Shown in pieces: positions 7,290 through 14,356 of a stretch of 14,356 nt of DNA. The translations under genes were made by a program, and so were the position numbers. Positions within the stretch are counted from its first letter, which is position 1; each line of letters starts with the position of its first letter. The notes beneath the pieces were generated by a model that was not told the DNA's origin, did no database searches, and saw nothing but the letters and a program-made list of their open reading frames with translations. Source of the DNA: JAVBMJ01 sp031552535 (lineage in GTDB: Bacteria; Bacteroidota; Bacteroidia; Bacteroidales; Rikenellaceae); NCBI GenBank assembly GCA_031552535.1, contig JAVBMJ010000016.1, positions 1-14,356 on the forward strand, written 5' to 3'.

Positions 7290-7309
7290 TTTCGTGCACG
7301 TGCACGAAA
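7290..7309. promoter_or_regulatory. Operator palindrome for the LacI-family regulator
   Basis: TTTCGTGCACGTGCACGAAA is a perfect 20-bp palindrome with the central CG step common in LacI-family operators. GTGCAC also occurs twice in tandem inside it. It lies 16 bp from the uxaC -7 box and 7 bp from the regulator -7 box, inside the spacer of both divergent promoters. Bound regulator would therefore affect both. The palindrome is directly visible; the assignment to this regulator is inferred from adjacency. Confidence 0.85.
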
Positions 7310-7316
7310 AATTTTA

Positions 7317-7324
7317 TATCTTTG
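7317..7324 (+). promoter_or_regulatory. Promoter -7 box of the regulator-uxaB-uxaA unit
   Basis: TATCTTTG is an exact TAnnTTTG match. The regulator ATG at 7382 is 57 nt downstream. The leader contains a small hairpin CCGCA-TCGG-TGCGG at 7341-7354. The region about 20-25 nt upstream is TTTCG at 7290-7294, a poor -33 match that belongs to the operator. Confidence 0.75.
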
Positions 7325-7381
7325 TTCGAAATAACCGGTGCCGCATCGGTGCGGCTTCACGGGAAACGCAAGGTCGGAATA

Positions 7382-8461
7382 ATGAATAGCGACGATAAGA
7401 AGATAACGATCAAGGATGTAGCCCGTCTGTCGGGATTATCCAAGGGGACTGTAGACCGCGTTGTGCATAATCGCGGCGAGGTTTCGGAGACGAGCCGGAT
7501 CAAGATCAACGAAGTGATAGAGAAGTTGGGATACAAACCCAATCTGTACGCTTCGCTGCTGGCTTCTAAAAAGAGGTATACATTAGTGTGCCTGATTCCG
7601 CGGTTCGGCCAGGGGGAATACTGGGAATTGGTACGCGGCGGCATCCAGCGGGCTATAGATAAGGCGGCGGCATACAACATCGATATAATCACGGTGCAGT
7701 ACGAGCAATTCGATGCCGCATCGTTCCGCAAGGCGTGCGATGAAACCCTGGCCGCCGATCCGGCGGCAGTGATGCTCGCCCCGATATACCATGATCTCAC
7801 GATAGCGCTCACAACCGAACTCAGCCGGCGCGGAGTCCCGTTCGTGTATATAGATTCCAAACTCGACACTACTTCATACATGGCATACTACGGCATGCCA
7901 ATGTTCCAAAGCGGGATACTCGGGGGAAGCCTGCTGATGGAATCGGCCACTCAGGGCGAGGCGATAGCCAATTTCCGTATCGACCGCGGCGAGGCGCTTC
8001 CCCAGGACAACCCCACGCTGAGCCGCCGGGCGGGGTTCATGGAGTTTATTGGAGCACACCACCCGTCGACTACGGTGCTGAACGAATTTATCAAGCCCTA
8101 CGATCCGCTTCATAATATTCGTGTGCTCGATGCGTTTTTCGACCGTCATCCCGAGGTAAAGCGTATAATAACGTTCAACTCAAGGGTGCACCTTATTGCG
8201 GAATACATCGAGAAACGTTCGCTAAACGGCATCGCGCTTGTAGGCTATGACATGCTGGCGAAAAATATCGATGCCGTACGCAACGGCCAGGTCAAATATT
8301 TGATCACACAACGCACCGAGACGCAGGTTTACCGCAGCATCAATGCAATCATTGCCCACCTTATAATGAAGCGCGAGCCGGCAGCAAAAGATAATTACAT
8401 GTCGATGGACATATTGACAAAATATAACGCCGATTACTATTTCGACATTTTCGAGATATAG
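7382..8461 (+). CDS. LacI-family transcriptional regulator of hexuronate genes
   Basis: A 359-residue DNA-binding regulator, most likely a repressor relieved by a hexuronate-pathway intermediate. The N-terminal helix-turn-helix is ITIKDVARLSGLSKGTVDRVVHNRG (about 8-32). A hinge follows, then a periplasmic-binding-protein-like effector domain (about 65-340). The HTH has GTVDRV where classical LacI members have ATVSRV, and the hinge reads YASLLASKKR, so operator contacts may be unusual. The frame is open 50 codons further upstream to 7232. That extension would cross the operator and the -7 box, so I place the start at the ATG at 7382, with A-rich AAGGTCGGAATA before it. uxaB follows after 36 nt with no promoter visible, so the regulator is probably co-transcribed with uxaB and uxaA and autoregulated. 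The specific inducer cannot be read from sequence. Confidence 0.9.
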   Translation: MNSDDKKITIKDVARLSGLSKGTVDRVVHNRGEVSETSRIKINEVIEKLGYKPNLYASLLASKKRYTLVCLIPRFGQGEYWELVRGGIQRAIDKAAAYNIDIITVQYEQFDAASFRKACDETLAADPAAVMLAPIYHDLTIALTTELSRRGVPFVYIDSKLDTTSYMAYYGMPMFQSGILGGSLLMESATQGEAIANFRIDRGEALPQDNPTLSRRAGFMEFIGAHHPSTTVLNEFIKPYDPLHNIRVLDAFFDRHPEVKRIITFNSRVHLIAEYIEKRSLNGIALVGYDMLAKNIDAVRNGQVKYLITQRTETQVYRSINAIIAHLIMKREPAAKDNYMSMDILTKYNADYYFDIFEI

Positions 8462-8497
8462 TCACATCGCTTGTCTAAAATTATAAAAACTGTAGAT

Positions 8498-9934
8498 ATG
8501 AAACCACTTAACAGAGAGAACGCAAAGGTCAAAAGTTATCCCGAACGCATTATTCAATTCGGTGAAGGCAATTTCCTCAGGGCATTTGTCGACTGGATCG
8601 TATGGAAAATGAATCAAAAGAGCAACTTCAACGGCAGTGTTGTCGTTGTCCAGCCCATCGAGCAGGGTATGGTGGATATGCTCAATGCCCAGGATTGTTT
8701 ATACCATCTCAATCTGCAGGGTATCGACAACGGCCATGAGGTGGATTCGCTCGAATTGATCGACGTGATAAACCGGGGTGTCAATCCATACACCGATTTC
8801 GACGCTTATATGGAGCTGGCGGAGAATCCCGACATACGTTTTGTGGTTTCCAACACCACTGAGGCGGGTATTGTGTTCGATCCGGCCTGCAGGCTGAGGG
8901 ATTCGCCCGCTAAGTCGTATCCGGGCAAACTCACGCAGTTGCTGTTCCACCGCTACCGCTATTTCGGAGGAGACAAGTCGAAAGGGTTGCTTGTTTTCCC
9001 GTGTGAGTTGATCTTCCATAACGGACGCGAATTGAAACGGTGTATCGAACAATACATCGAGCTCTGGGAACTGGGCGACGAATTCGGACGCTGGTTCGAA
9101 ACTTCGTGCGGTGTCTACAGCACGCTGGTCGACCGTATAGTGCCGGGGTATCCGAGGGAAACTATCGGGGAGATACTCGAAAAGATAGGTCTTGAAGATA
9201 AACTGGTCGTCAAAGGCGAGATTTTCCACCTCTGGGTGATAGAGGCTCCGGAGAGCGTGGCCAAAGAGTTTCCGGCGCATAAGGCGGGGCTAAACGTGTT
9301 GTTCGTCCCGAGCGAGAAGCCTTATCACGACCGCAAGGTGACGTTGCTCAATGGCCCGCACACGGTGCTTTCGCCTGTGGGATACCTCTCGGGGCTCGAC
9401 ACGGTGAGAGAGTGTGTGGAAGACAAACTCATAGGAGCTTATGTGCACAAGGTGATGTACGACGAACTGCTGGAGACACTCGACCTGCCTCGCAAGGAAC
9501 TCGAAAAGTTTGCCGGAGATGTACTGGACCGTTTCCGCAACCCGTTTGTCAAGCATTTTGTTACGAGCATCATGCTCAATTCGTTCCCGAAGTTCAAAAC
9601 GCGCGACCTGCCGGGACTGAAAACCTATCTGGCCCGTAAAGGGCACCTGCCTAAAGGCTTAGTGCTTGGCCTGGCCGGGATAATCACCTACTATAAGGGT
9701 GGCAGGCGCGGCGGCGACGAGATAGTGCCCAACGACGATGCGGCCATAGTTTCGCTGCTGAAAGACCTGTGGGCTACCGGTGATGTGCGTAAAGTGACCG
9801 ACGGGGTTCTCGGGGCCGATTTCATCTGGGGCGAGGACCTGCGCAGGGTGGCGGGACTGACCGACATGGTGGCTTCGATGCTCGGCACTATAAATAAAAA
9901 AGGCATGAAAGAGGCAGTAAAAGAAATTCTATAG
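8498..9934 (+). CDS. uxaB: Tagaturonate reductase (altronate oxidoreductase)
   Basis: NADH-dependent long-chain (mannitol-dehydrogenase family) oxidoreductase that interconverts D-tagaturonate and D-altronate, the second step of the galacturonate branch. The N-terminal NAD-binding stretch YPERIIQFGEGNFLRAFVDW (14-33) is nearly the E. coli UxaB sequence. The catalytic lysine/asparagine/histidine group is K280, N285 and H288 in RKVTLLNGPHTVLSP. I chose the ATG at 8498 (478 residues) because it aligns MKPLNRENA with the E. coli MKTLNRRDF start. A TTG nine codons upstream (8471) is also in frame but has no homology support. The gene follows the regulator by 36 nt and precedes uxaA by 5 nt, so it is a middle gene of the rightward unit. 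Confident assignment. Confidence 0.95.
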   Translation: MKPLNRENAKVKSYPERIIQFGEGNFLRAFVDWIVWKMNQKSNFNGSVVVVQPIEQGMVDMLNAQDCLYHLNLQGIDNGHEVDSLELIDVINRGVNPYTDFDAYMELAENPDIRFVVSNTTEAGIVFDPACRLRDSPAKSYPGKLTQLLFHRYRYFGGDKSKGLLVFPCELIFHNGRELKRCIEQYIELWELGDEFGRWFETSCGVYSTLVDRIVPGYPRETIGEILEKIGLEDKLVVKGEIFHLWVIEAPESVAKEFPAHKAGLNVLFVPSEKPYHDRKVTLLNGPHTVLSPVGYLSGLDTVRECVEDKLIGAYVHKVMYDELLETLDLPRKELEKFAGDVLDRFRNPFVKHFVTSIMLNSFPKFKTRDLPGLKTYLARKGHLPKGLVLGLAGIITYYKGGRRGGDEIVPNDDAAIVSLLKDLWATGDVRKVTDGVLGADFIWGEDLRRVAGLTDMVASMLGTINKKGMKEAVKEIL

Positions 9935-9939
9935 GTTTT

Positions 9940-11439
9940 ATGGCGCGGTATATAAAGATAAACAGAACGGACAATGTGGCTGTTGCGGTCACATTGCTCG
10001 GCGAGGGTGAACGCATAGAGATAGACGGCGGCAGTTTCATTCTGCCCGCAGAGATCCCGATGGGTCATAAATTCGCGTTGCGCGATATTCCCGAAGGAGA
10101 GAACGTGATAAAATACGGCTACCCTATCGGCCATGCCATCAACCCCATACCCCAGGGAGGCTGGGTTAATGAGCACAATGTGAAGACCAATCTCGACGGA
10201 GTACTGGCCTATACCTACAGCCCGGACTGGCAGGAGACTGTGCCGGGCGATACGCGGCGGACATTCCGCGGATACAGGCGTTCGAACGGTTCGGCAGGAG
10301 TCCGTAACGAGTTGTGGATCATACCTACGGTGGGCTGTGTCAACGGTACTGTGAACAGACTCGCTGAATTGCTCAGGGCCGAGATCACGACCGGAGCGGG
10401 CACGAGTATCGACGCTGTGGTGGCATACCCGCATAATTACGGTTGTTCACAGCTGGGCGACGACCATGAGAACACACGCAAGATATTGGCCGACATGGTG
10501 AAACATCCCAATGCGGGAGGCGTTCTGGTAGTTGGTCTGGGTTGCGAGAACAACCAGCTGCGGTCGTTTATGCAGTTGATCGGCGATTACGACACATCGC
10601 GCATCAAAATTATGGAGACCCAGAAAGTGCCCGGCGACGAGATAGAGGAGGGGATGAAGTTGCTCAGGGAGATTCACGCCGTGGCGTCGAAAGACGTGCG
10701 CAGTGATGTGCCGCTCGCCGAGTTGCGCGTGGGGCTGAAGTGCGGCGGATCGGATGGGTTTTCAGGTATCACGGCCAACCCTCTGCTGGGACGTTTTTCG
10801 GACTACATCGTATCGTGCAAAGGGACTACGGTGCTTACCGAAGTGCCGGAGATGTTCGGAGCCGAAACCATTTTGATGAACAGGGCGCGTACGTCCAAAA
10901 TATTCGACAACACGGTCCGCCTGATCAACAATTTCAAGGATTATTTTATTCATAACAACCAGCCCATTTATGAGAATCCGTCGCCGGGTAATAAAGCCGG
11001 TGGCATTTCGACGCTCGAAGAAAAATCGCTCGGATGTACACAAAAAAGCGGCGACTCGGTTGTGGAGGATGTGCTTATGTATGGCGACAGGCTCAAGGCC
11101 AAAGGGCTCAACCTGTTGAGCGCCCCGGGCAACGACCTTGTGGCTTCGACGGCCCTGGCCGCCGCGGGGTGCCAGATAGTGCTGTTCACCACCGGCCGTG
11201 GCACTCCTTTCGGGTCGTTCGTACCCACGATGAAAATTTCAACCAATAGTACCCTGGCAGCCAACAAGCCCAAATGGATAGATTTCAATGCGGGACAGTT
11301 GCTCGAAGGAGTCGCGATGGACGACCTGTCGACGCGTTTTGCCGATTATGTGATCGCTGTGGCAAGCGGCGAGTGGGTGAATAACGAAAAAAACGGGTTC
11401 CGCGAGATAGCCATCTTCAAAACCGGGGTGACGCTATAA
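9940..11439 (+). CDS. uxaA: Altronate dehydratase
   Basis: Dehydrates D-altronate to 2-keto-3-deoxygluconate, the point where the galacturonate branch meets the glucuronate branch. The 499-residue protein has an N-terminal SAF domain (about 1-95, with MGHKFALRDI and PIGHA). The large catalytic UxaA/GarD domain follows, containing GYRRSNGSAGVRNELWIIPTV (111-131) and cysteines in VGCVN (C133), NYGCSQ (C169) and GLGCENN (C202), the last three fitting metal/iron ligands of the family. It is a single fused chain, as in E. coli, not the split form seen in some relatives. The ATG is 5 nt after the uxaB stop, so translational coupling is likely. A strong stem-loop ends the unit about 50 nt downstream. 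Assignment is secure. Confidence 0.96.
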   Translation: MARYIKINRTDNVAVAVTLLGEGERIEIDGGSFILPAEIPMGHKFALRDIPEGENVIKYGYPIGHAINPIPQGGWVNEHNVKTNLDGVLAYTYSPDWQETVPGDTRRTFRGYRRSNGSAGVRNELWIIPTVGCVNGTVNRLAELLRAEITTGAGTSIDAVVAYPHNYGCSQLGDDHENTRKILADMVKHPNAGGVLVVGLGCENNQLRSFMQLIGDYDTSRIKIMETQKVPGDEIEEGMKLLREIHAVASKDVRSDVPLAELRVGLKCGGSDGFSGITANPLLGRFSDYIVSCKGTTVLTEVPEMFGAETILMNRARTSKIFDNTVRLINNFKDYFIHNNQPIYENPSPGNKAGGISTLEEKSLGCTQKSGDSVVEDVLMYGDRLKAKGLNLLSAPGNDLVASTALAAAGCQIVLFTTGRGTPFGSFVPTMKISTNSTLAANKPKWIDFNAGQLLEGVAMDDLSTRFADYVIAVASGEWVNNEKNGFREIAIFKTGVTL

Positions 11440-11485
11440 AATCACCTGATCCCTATGGGATTATATAAACACAATGGAAACTATG

Positions 11486-11528
11486 AAATTCCGGGACTGT
11501 TCTTATGGAAGGAACAGCTCCGGAATTT
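11486..11528 (+). terminator. Terminator after uxaA
   Basis: AAATTCCGGGACTGTTC (11486-11502) pairs with GAACAGCTCCGGAATTT (11512-11528) in 15 of 17 positions, with a 9-nt loop. On the plus strand the stem ends in AATTTTCAATTT, a modest U-rich tail. It separates the hexuronate unit from lysS, whose promoter box lies just downstream. Confidence 0.75.
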
Positions 11529-11549
11529 TCAATTTACAAGTAAAATTAG

Positions 11550-11557
11550 TAGCTTTG
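11550..11557 (+). promoter_or_regulatory. Promoter -7 box of lysS-tpiA
   Basis: TAGCTTTG is an exact TAnnTTTG match 21 nt before the lysS ATG at 11579, giving a very short leader of roughly 10-15 nt. No clear -33 TTTG is present; the expected region is the T-rich tail of the upstream terminator, which may serve both purposes. Confidence 0.65.
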
Positions 11558-11578
11558 CGGGCTTAAACAGTCAAAACG

Positions 11579-13309
11579 ATGAGTATTATCGACCTCAGCG
11601 AACAGGAACAGATCAGGCGGGCATCGCTCGACGCCCTGCGTAAATTGGGCATAGACCCATATCCGGCAGAAAAATACGACGTAACGGCAACCGCTGCCCG
11701 GATCACAGCGGATTACGATCCCGAAAAAGGCAACTTTGCAGACGTTTCCATTGCGGGCCGTATCATGAGCCGCCGCATTATGGGCAGCGCTTCATTCTTC
11801 GAGCTACAGGATCACACGGGTCGCATACAAGTATACGTCCGCCGCGACGACATATGCGAGGGCGATCCTGAGGCTGTGATGTACAATACGGTATTCAAGA
11901 AACTGCTCGACATAGGCGATTTCGTCGGGGTTGAAGGTTCGGCGTTCATCACAAAGACGGGTGAACTGTCGGTACATTGCCGCAAGTTCAAGCTCCTCAG
12001 CAAGTCGATCCGCCCCCTGCCTATCGTCAAGGAAAAGGAGGGCCAGACGTTCGATGCCTTCACCGACCCGGAGGTACGTTACCGCCAGCGGTATGTCGAC
12101 CTTGTGGTGAATCCTCAGGTTAAGGATGTCTTCCTAAAACGCTCGAAGATCGTCAACACGATGAGGGAGTTCTTCAACTCTAAAGGTTACCTGGAAGTGG
12201 AGACTCCGATCCTGCAACCCATTCCGGGCGGCGCGGCGGCGCGGCCGTTCATCACGCACCACAACGCCCTGGATATGCCTCTATACCTGAGGATCGCCAA
12301 CGAGCTGTATCTCAAAAAACTGATCGTAGGCGGGTTCGACGGAGTATACGAATTCGCGAAGGATTTCCGCAATGAAGGCATGGACCGTACTCACAATCCG
12401 GAATTTACGGTAATGGAGATATATGTGGCCTGGAAGGATTATGTGTGGATGATGGAATTCGTCGAGGAGATGCTCTCGCGGGTGGCCATGGCGCTGCACG
12501 GCACTACCGAGGTGCAGATCGGCGACCGCACCATAAATTTCGGCGGACCGTTCCGCCGCCTGACGATGACCGGAGCCATAGTTGAGAAGACGGGATTCGA
12601 TATAACGGGCAAGAGCGAGAAAGAGATATACGAAGCGTGCCGCAGTCTGGGCGTCGAGGTTGACGAAACCATGGGAAAAGGCAAGCTGATAGACGCCATT
12701 TTCGGGCAATACTGCGAAGACGACCTCATACAACCGACATTTATCACCGATTACCCCGTGGAGATGTCGCCTCTCTGCAAAAAACACCGTTCCAATCCCG
12801 AACTTACCGAGCGTTTCGAGCTGTTTGTCAACGGCAAGGAGCTCTGCAACGCATATTCTGAGCTTAACGATCCGATAGACCAGTTGGAGCGTTTCCAGGA
12901 GCAGTTACACCTCAGCGAGAAGGGTGACGACGAGGCCATGTTCATCGACATGGACTTTGTAAGGGCGCTGGAGTATGGCATGCCTACGTGTTCGGGGATG
13001 GGCATCGGCATAGATCGCCTCACCATGTTCATGACGGGACAGGTGTCGATACAGGACGTACTTTTCTTTCCACAGATGCGCCCCGAAAAGCAGGCGATGA
13101 AAGACGCTGACGAGAAATATATGGCTACGGGCATCCCGCAGGAGTGGATCCCAGTGTTGCAGAAGATGGGATTCATGACTGTGGATTCGTTGCGCAAACT
13201 CTCTCCGGGCAAACTTTTCAACGACTTGTGCGGCTATAATAAGAAGAATAAACTCGGGCTGGCGAATCCCTCGTCCGAGGATGTTAAACGCTGGATAGAA
13301 CAACAATAA
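11579..13309 (+). CDS. lysS: Lysyl-tRNA synthetase, class II
   Basis: Charges tRNA-Lys with lysine for translation in the cytoplasm. The 576 residues comprise an N-terminal OB-fold anticodon-binding domain (about 55-145) and a class II catalytic core. Motif 1 is around 195-222, ending in GGAAARPF. Motif 2 is FRNEGMDRTHNPEFTVMEIY (263-282). Motif 3 is GMGIGIDRLTMFM (473-485). The E. coli enzyme ends near the equivalent of LFFPQMRPEK (495-504). Here about 72 more residues follow, including CGYNKKNKLGL, a C-terminal domain I know from Bacteroidota LysS proteins. The ATG at 11579 gives a normal N-terminus (MSIIDLSEQEQIRRASLDAL). It has its own promoter and is followed by tpiA after 18 nt, so the two are probably one transcript. 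Confidence 0.97.
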   Translation: MSIIDLSEQEQIRRASLDALRKLGIDPYPAEKYDVTATAARITADYDPEKGNFADVSIAGRIMSRRIMGSASFFELQDHTGRIQVYVRRDDICEGDPEAVMYNTVFKKLLDIGDFVGVEGSAFITKTGELSVHCRKFKLLSKSIRPLPIVKEKEGQTFDAFTDPEVRYRQRYVDLVVNPQVKDVFLKRSKIVNTMREFFNSKGYLEVETPILQPIPGGAAARPFITHHNALDMPLYLRIANELYLKKLIVGGFDGVYEFAKDFRNEGMDRTHNPEFTVMEIYVAWKDYVWMMEFVEEMLSRVAMALHGTTEVQIGDRTINFGGPFRRLTMTGAIVEKTGFDITGKSEKEIYEACRSLGVEVDETMGKGKLIDAIFGQYCEDDLIQPTFITDYPVEMSPLCKKHRSNPELTERFELFVNGKELCNAYSELNDPIDQLERFQEQLHLSEKGDDEAMFIDMDFVRALEYGMPTCSGMGIGIDRLTMFMTGQVSIQDVLFFPQMRPEKQAMKDADEKYMATGIPQEWIPVLQKMGFMTVDSLRKLSPGKLFNDLCGYNKKNKLGLANPSSEDVKRWIEQQ

Positions 13310-13327
13310 ACAATAATACCAAGAGTT

Positions 13328-14083
13328 ATGAGAAAGAAAATTGTAGCAGGCAACTGGAAGATGAATACCACCCCCGTGGCCGGAGTGGAGTTGGTTAAGG
13401 GTGTGGCAGCCGGTAAAGGCGAAGTTTGCAAGGACGTTGCTATGATCGTCGCTCCTCCGTTTACGCACCTCAGCGAAGTGGTTAAGGCCACGCGCGGTAC
13501 GGGTATTGCGGTGAGTGCGCAGAATTGTGCAGCGGAAGCCAAAGGAGCTTACACGGGCGAAGTTTCGGCCGAAATGATCGCATCGCTGGGAGTAGAGTAT
13601 GTTATCCTGGGGCACTCCGAGCGCCGCGAGTATTATGGCGAAACAAGCACCACTCTTAACAAGAAGATTGCATTGGCCTACGCCAACAACCTTGTTCCCA
13701 TCTATTGCGTGGGTGAGAAGCTCGCCGAGCGCGAAGCCGGCAAGCACTTCGAAATAGTTAAGGCTCAGATCGAGGAAGTGGTATTCAACCTCAGCGACGA
13801 GCAATTTTCGAAACTGGTCATCGCTTACGAACCGGTCTGGGCTATAGGTACAGGCGTTACGGCAACCTCGGCGCAGGCCCAGGAGATGCACGCTTATATC
13901 CGTAGCGTGTTGGCTGAAAAATTCCCTTCGTTGGCTGCTGAAACCCCGCTGCTTTACGGTGGAAGCTGCAACCCGAAGAATGCGCAGGAATTGTTTGCCC
14001 AGAACGATGTCGACGGCGGTTTGATCGGAGGCGCATCTCTCGTTGCAGCCGACTTCCTGGCTATCGGCAAGAGTTTCTGCTAA
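13328..14083 (+). CDS. tpiA: Triose-phosphate isomerase
   Basis: Interconverts glyceraldehyde-3-phosphate and dihydroxyacetone phosphate in glycolysis. The 251-residue TIM barrel has N9 and K11 in GNWKMN, electrophile H96 in LGHSERR, catalytic base E168 in AYEPVWAIGTG, the flexible loop 6 (172-180) and phosphate-binding GGS (211-213). Length is normal. A short AAGAG lies just before the ATG. It is 18 nt after lysS and no promoter box is visible in between. The product of Eda in the adjacent hexuronate locus is a TpiA substrate, but the separate promoter and the terminator after uxaA suggest the closeness is not co-regulation. Confidence 0.98.
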   Translation: MRKKIVAGNWKMNTTPVAGVELVKGVAAGKGEVCKDVAMIVAPPFTHLSEVVKATRGTGIAVSAQNCAAEAKGAYTGEVSAEMIASLGVEYVILGHSERREYYGETSTTLNKKIALAYANNLVPIYCVGEKLAEREAGKHFEIVKAQIEEVVFNLSDEQFSKLVIAYEPVWAIGTGVTATSAQAQEMHAYIRSVLAEKFPSLAAETPLLYGGSCNPKNAQELFAQNDVDGGLIGGASLVAADFLAIGKSFC

Positions 14084-14154
14084 GGAGGGTAACACGCCAT
14101 ACGGGAGCGGACAACGCACTCGGCACTGTTGCGCCGGCAGCCATACAAGGCTAT

Positions 14155-14202
14155 AAATCAAACCGGGCTGGTTTTCAGATGAAAACCAGCCCGGATTGAT
14201 TT
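14155..14202. terminator. Strong terminator after tpiA (bidirectional)
   Basis: CCGGGCTGGTTTTC (14163-14176) pairs perfectly with its reverse complement (14181-14194) around AGAT. After one A-A mismatch the stem continues with AAATCAA/TTGATTT (14155-14161, 14196-14202). The downstream TTTGGTATTGTTTTAT is U-rich for plus-strand transcripts. The A-rich left flank could also stop leftward transcripts from the IS element. Confidence 0.9.
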
Positions 14203-14218
14203 GGTATTGTTTTATACA

Positions 14219-14356
14219 CTACTGTCCACTAAAAAATTGGACGCTTAAAAGTTAAACAAATTTGGCTCACCGGAGCCATCAGGTTCTTTGAGATAGTTGA
14301 GATTCGATTTGTCGAATAAGTCCCGGATCGGGGTTTTGTCAGTCAGCGATATGCCC
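14219..14356 (-). mobile_element. Insertion sequence entering at the right edge (partial)
   Basis: The coding end of a transposase is followed by about 25 nt of non-coding DNA containing GTCCACTAAAAAATTGGAC (14224-14242, GTCCA/TGGAC arms), which looks like an IS terminus. The exact boundary near 14219-14222 is a guess because the other end, and therefore the inverted repeat and target duplication, lie outside the window. It is inserted 17-20 nt beyond the tpiA terminator stem. Confidence 0.55.
14245..14356 (-). CDS. Transposase, C-terminal 36 codons (IS4-like DDE), partial
   Basis: Reading the minus strand from the window edge, the frame gives GISLTDKTPIRDLFDKSN and then a tail ending EPNLFNF, stopping at TAA (14247-14245). 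The pattern SLTDKT-x-LFD...KEPDG...LFNF resembles the extreme C-terminus of Bacteroidota IS4-family transposases. The catalytic DDE residues would be outside the window, so activity cannot be judged. The family call rests on a short tail from memory and is tentative; that it is a real coding end is more secure. The gene runs toward tpiA. Confidence 0.55.
   Translation of the reverse strand, partial: GISLTDKTPIRDLFDKSNLNYLKEPDGSGEPNLFNF

Noticed and set aside
7232..7381. 50-codon upstream extension of the regulator frame
   Set aside because: It would place the start before the operator and the -7 box, and the residues resemble no LacI N-terminus. The ATG at 7382 precedes the HTH properly.
8471..8497. 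TTG start giving nine extra residues on UxaB
   Set aside because: The ATG at 8498 aligns with the E. coli UxaB N-terminus and the extension has no homology support.
14083..14154. AAGGAGG-like sequence right after the tpiA stop
   Set aside because: It looks like a strong ribosome-binding site, but ATA stands where a start would be and the frame runs through the terminator with no recognisable protein.
12905..14161. Open frame of 418 codons on the minus strand across lysS and tpiA
   Set aside because: It is antisense to two certain genes, shows no recognisable motif and has a composition expected from the opposite strand of high-quality coding sequence.
1..14356. tRNA, rRNA, CRISPR array, toxin-antitoxin or defence genes
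   Set aside because: No cloverleaf, spaced direct repeats or corresponding protein motifs were noticed on either strand by eye. A tRNAscan/Infernal run could still find a small RNA.

Overview
The window looks like chromosomal DNA from a Bacteroidota gut-type bacterium. The four promoters I can point to all carry the Bacteroidota -7 box TAnnTTTG, ribosome-binding sites are weak and A-rich, and LysS has the C-terminal extension usual in that phylum. Protein style and the small palindromic repeats suggest something near Alistipes/Rikenellaceae, but that genus-level guess is inference.

From about 260 to 11439 the window is a complete hexuronate (glucuronate and galacturonate) catabolic locus in two divergent transcription units. 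The leftward unit (minus strand, 7223 down to 260) is uxaC, kdgK, eda, an ExuT-type transporter, an SDR-type fructuronate reductase (UxuB function) and uxuA. The rightward unit (7382 to 11439) is a LacI-family regulator, uxaB and uxaA. ExuT imports hexuronate. UxaC isomerises glucuronate to fructuronate and galacturonate to tagaturonate. The SDR plus UxuA, and UxaB plus UxaA, turn these into 2-keto-3-deoxygluconate (KDG). KdgK phosphorylates KDG, and Eda splits KDPG into pyruvate and glyceraldehyde-3-phosphate. The 158-bp gap between uxaC and the regulator holds two divergent TAnnTTTG boxes with one perfect 20-bp palindrome between them. This palindrome is the likely operator for the regulator and for both arms.

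From 11579 to 14083 lie the housekeeping genes lysS and tpiA, with their own promoter. A strong stem-loop after uxaA separates them from the hexuronate genes, and another after tpiA ends them. At the right edge (about 14219-14356) an IS element enters, with the last 36 codons of a transposase on the minus strand.

The non-coding DNA of the leftward unit is unusual. The 259 bases downstream of uxuA contain a roughly 159-nt imperfect palindrome running to the window edge. Three related hairpins and one half-copy (consensus near CTTAGAAACTGTTTAAA) sit in the gaps at 166-207, 1531-1568, 2439-2479 and 5808-5825. I saw no such copies in the rightward unit. No tRNA, rRNA or CRISPR array was recognised, and I see no clearly new defence or enzymatic system here. 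The most interesting material is regulatory and repeat-like.
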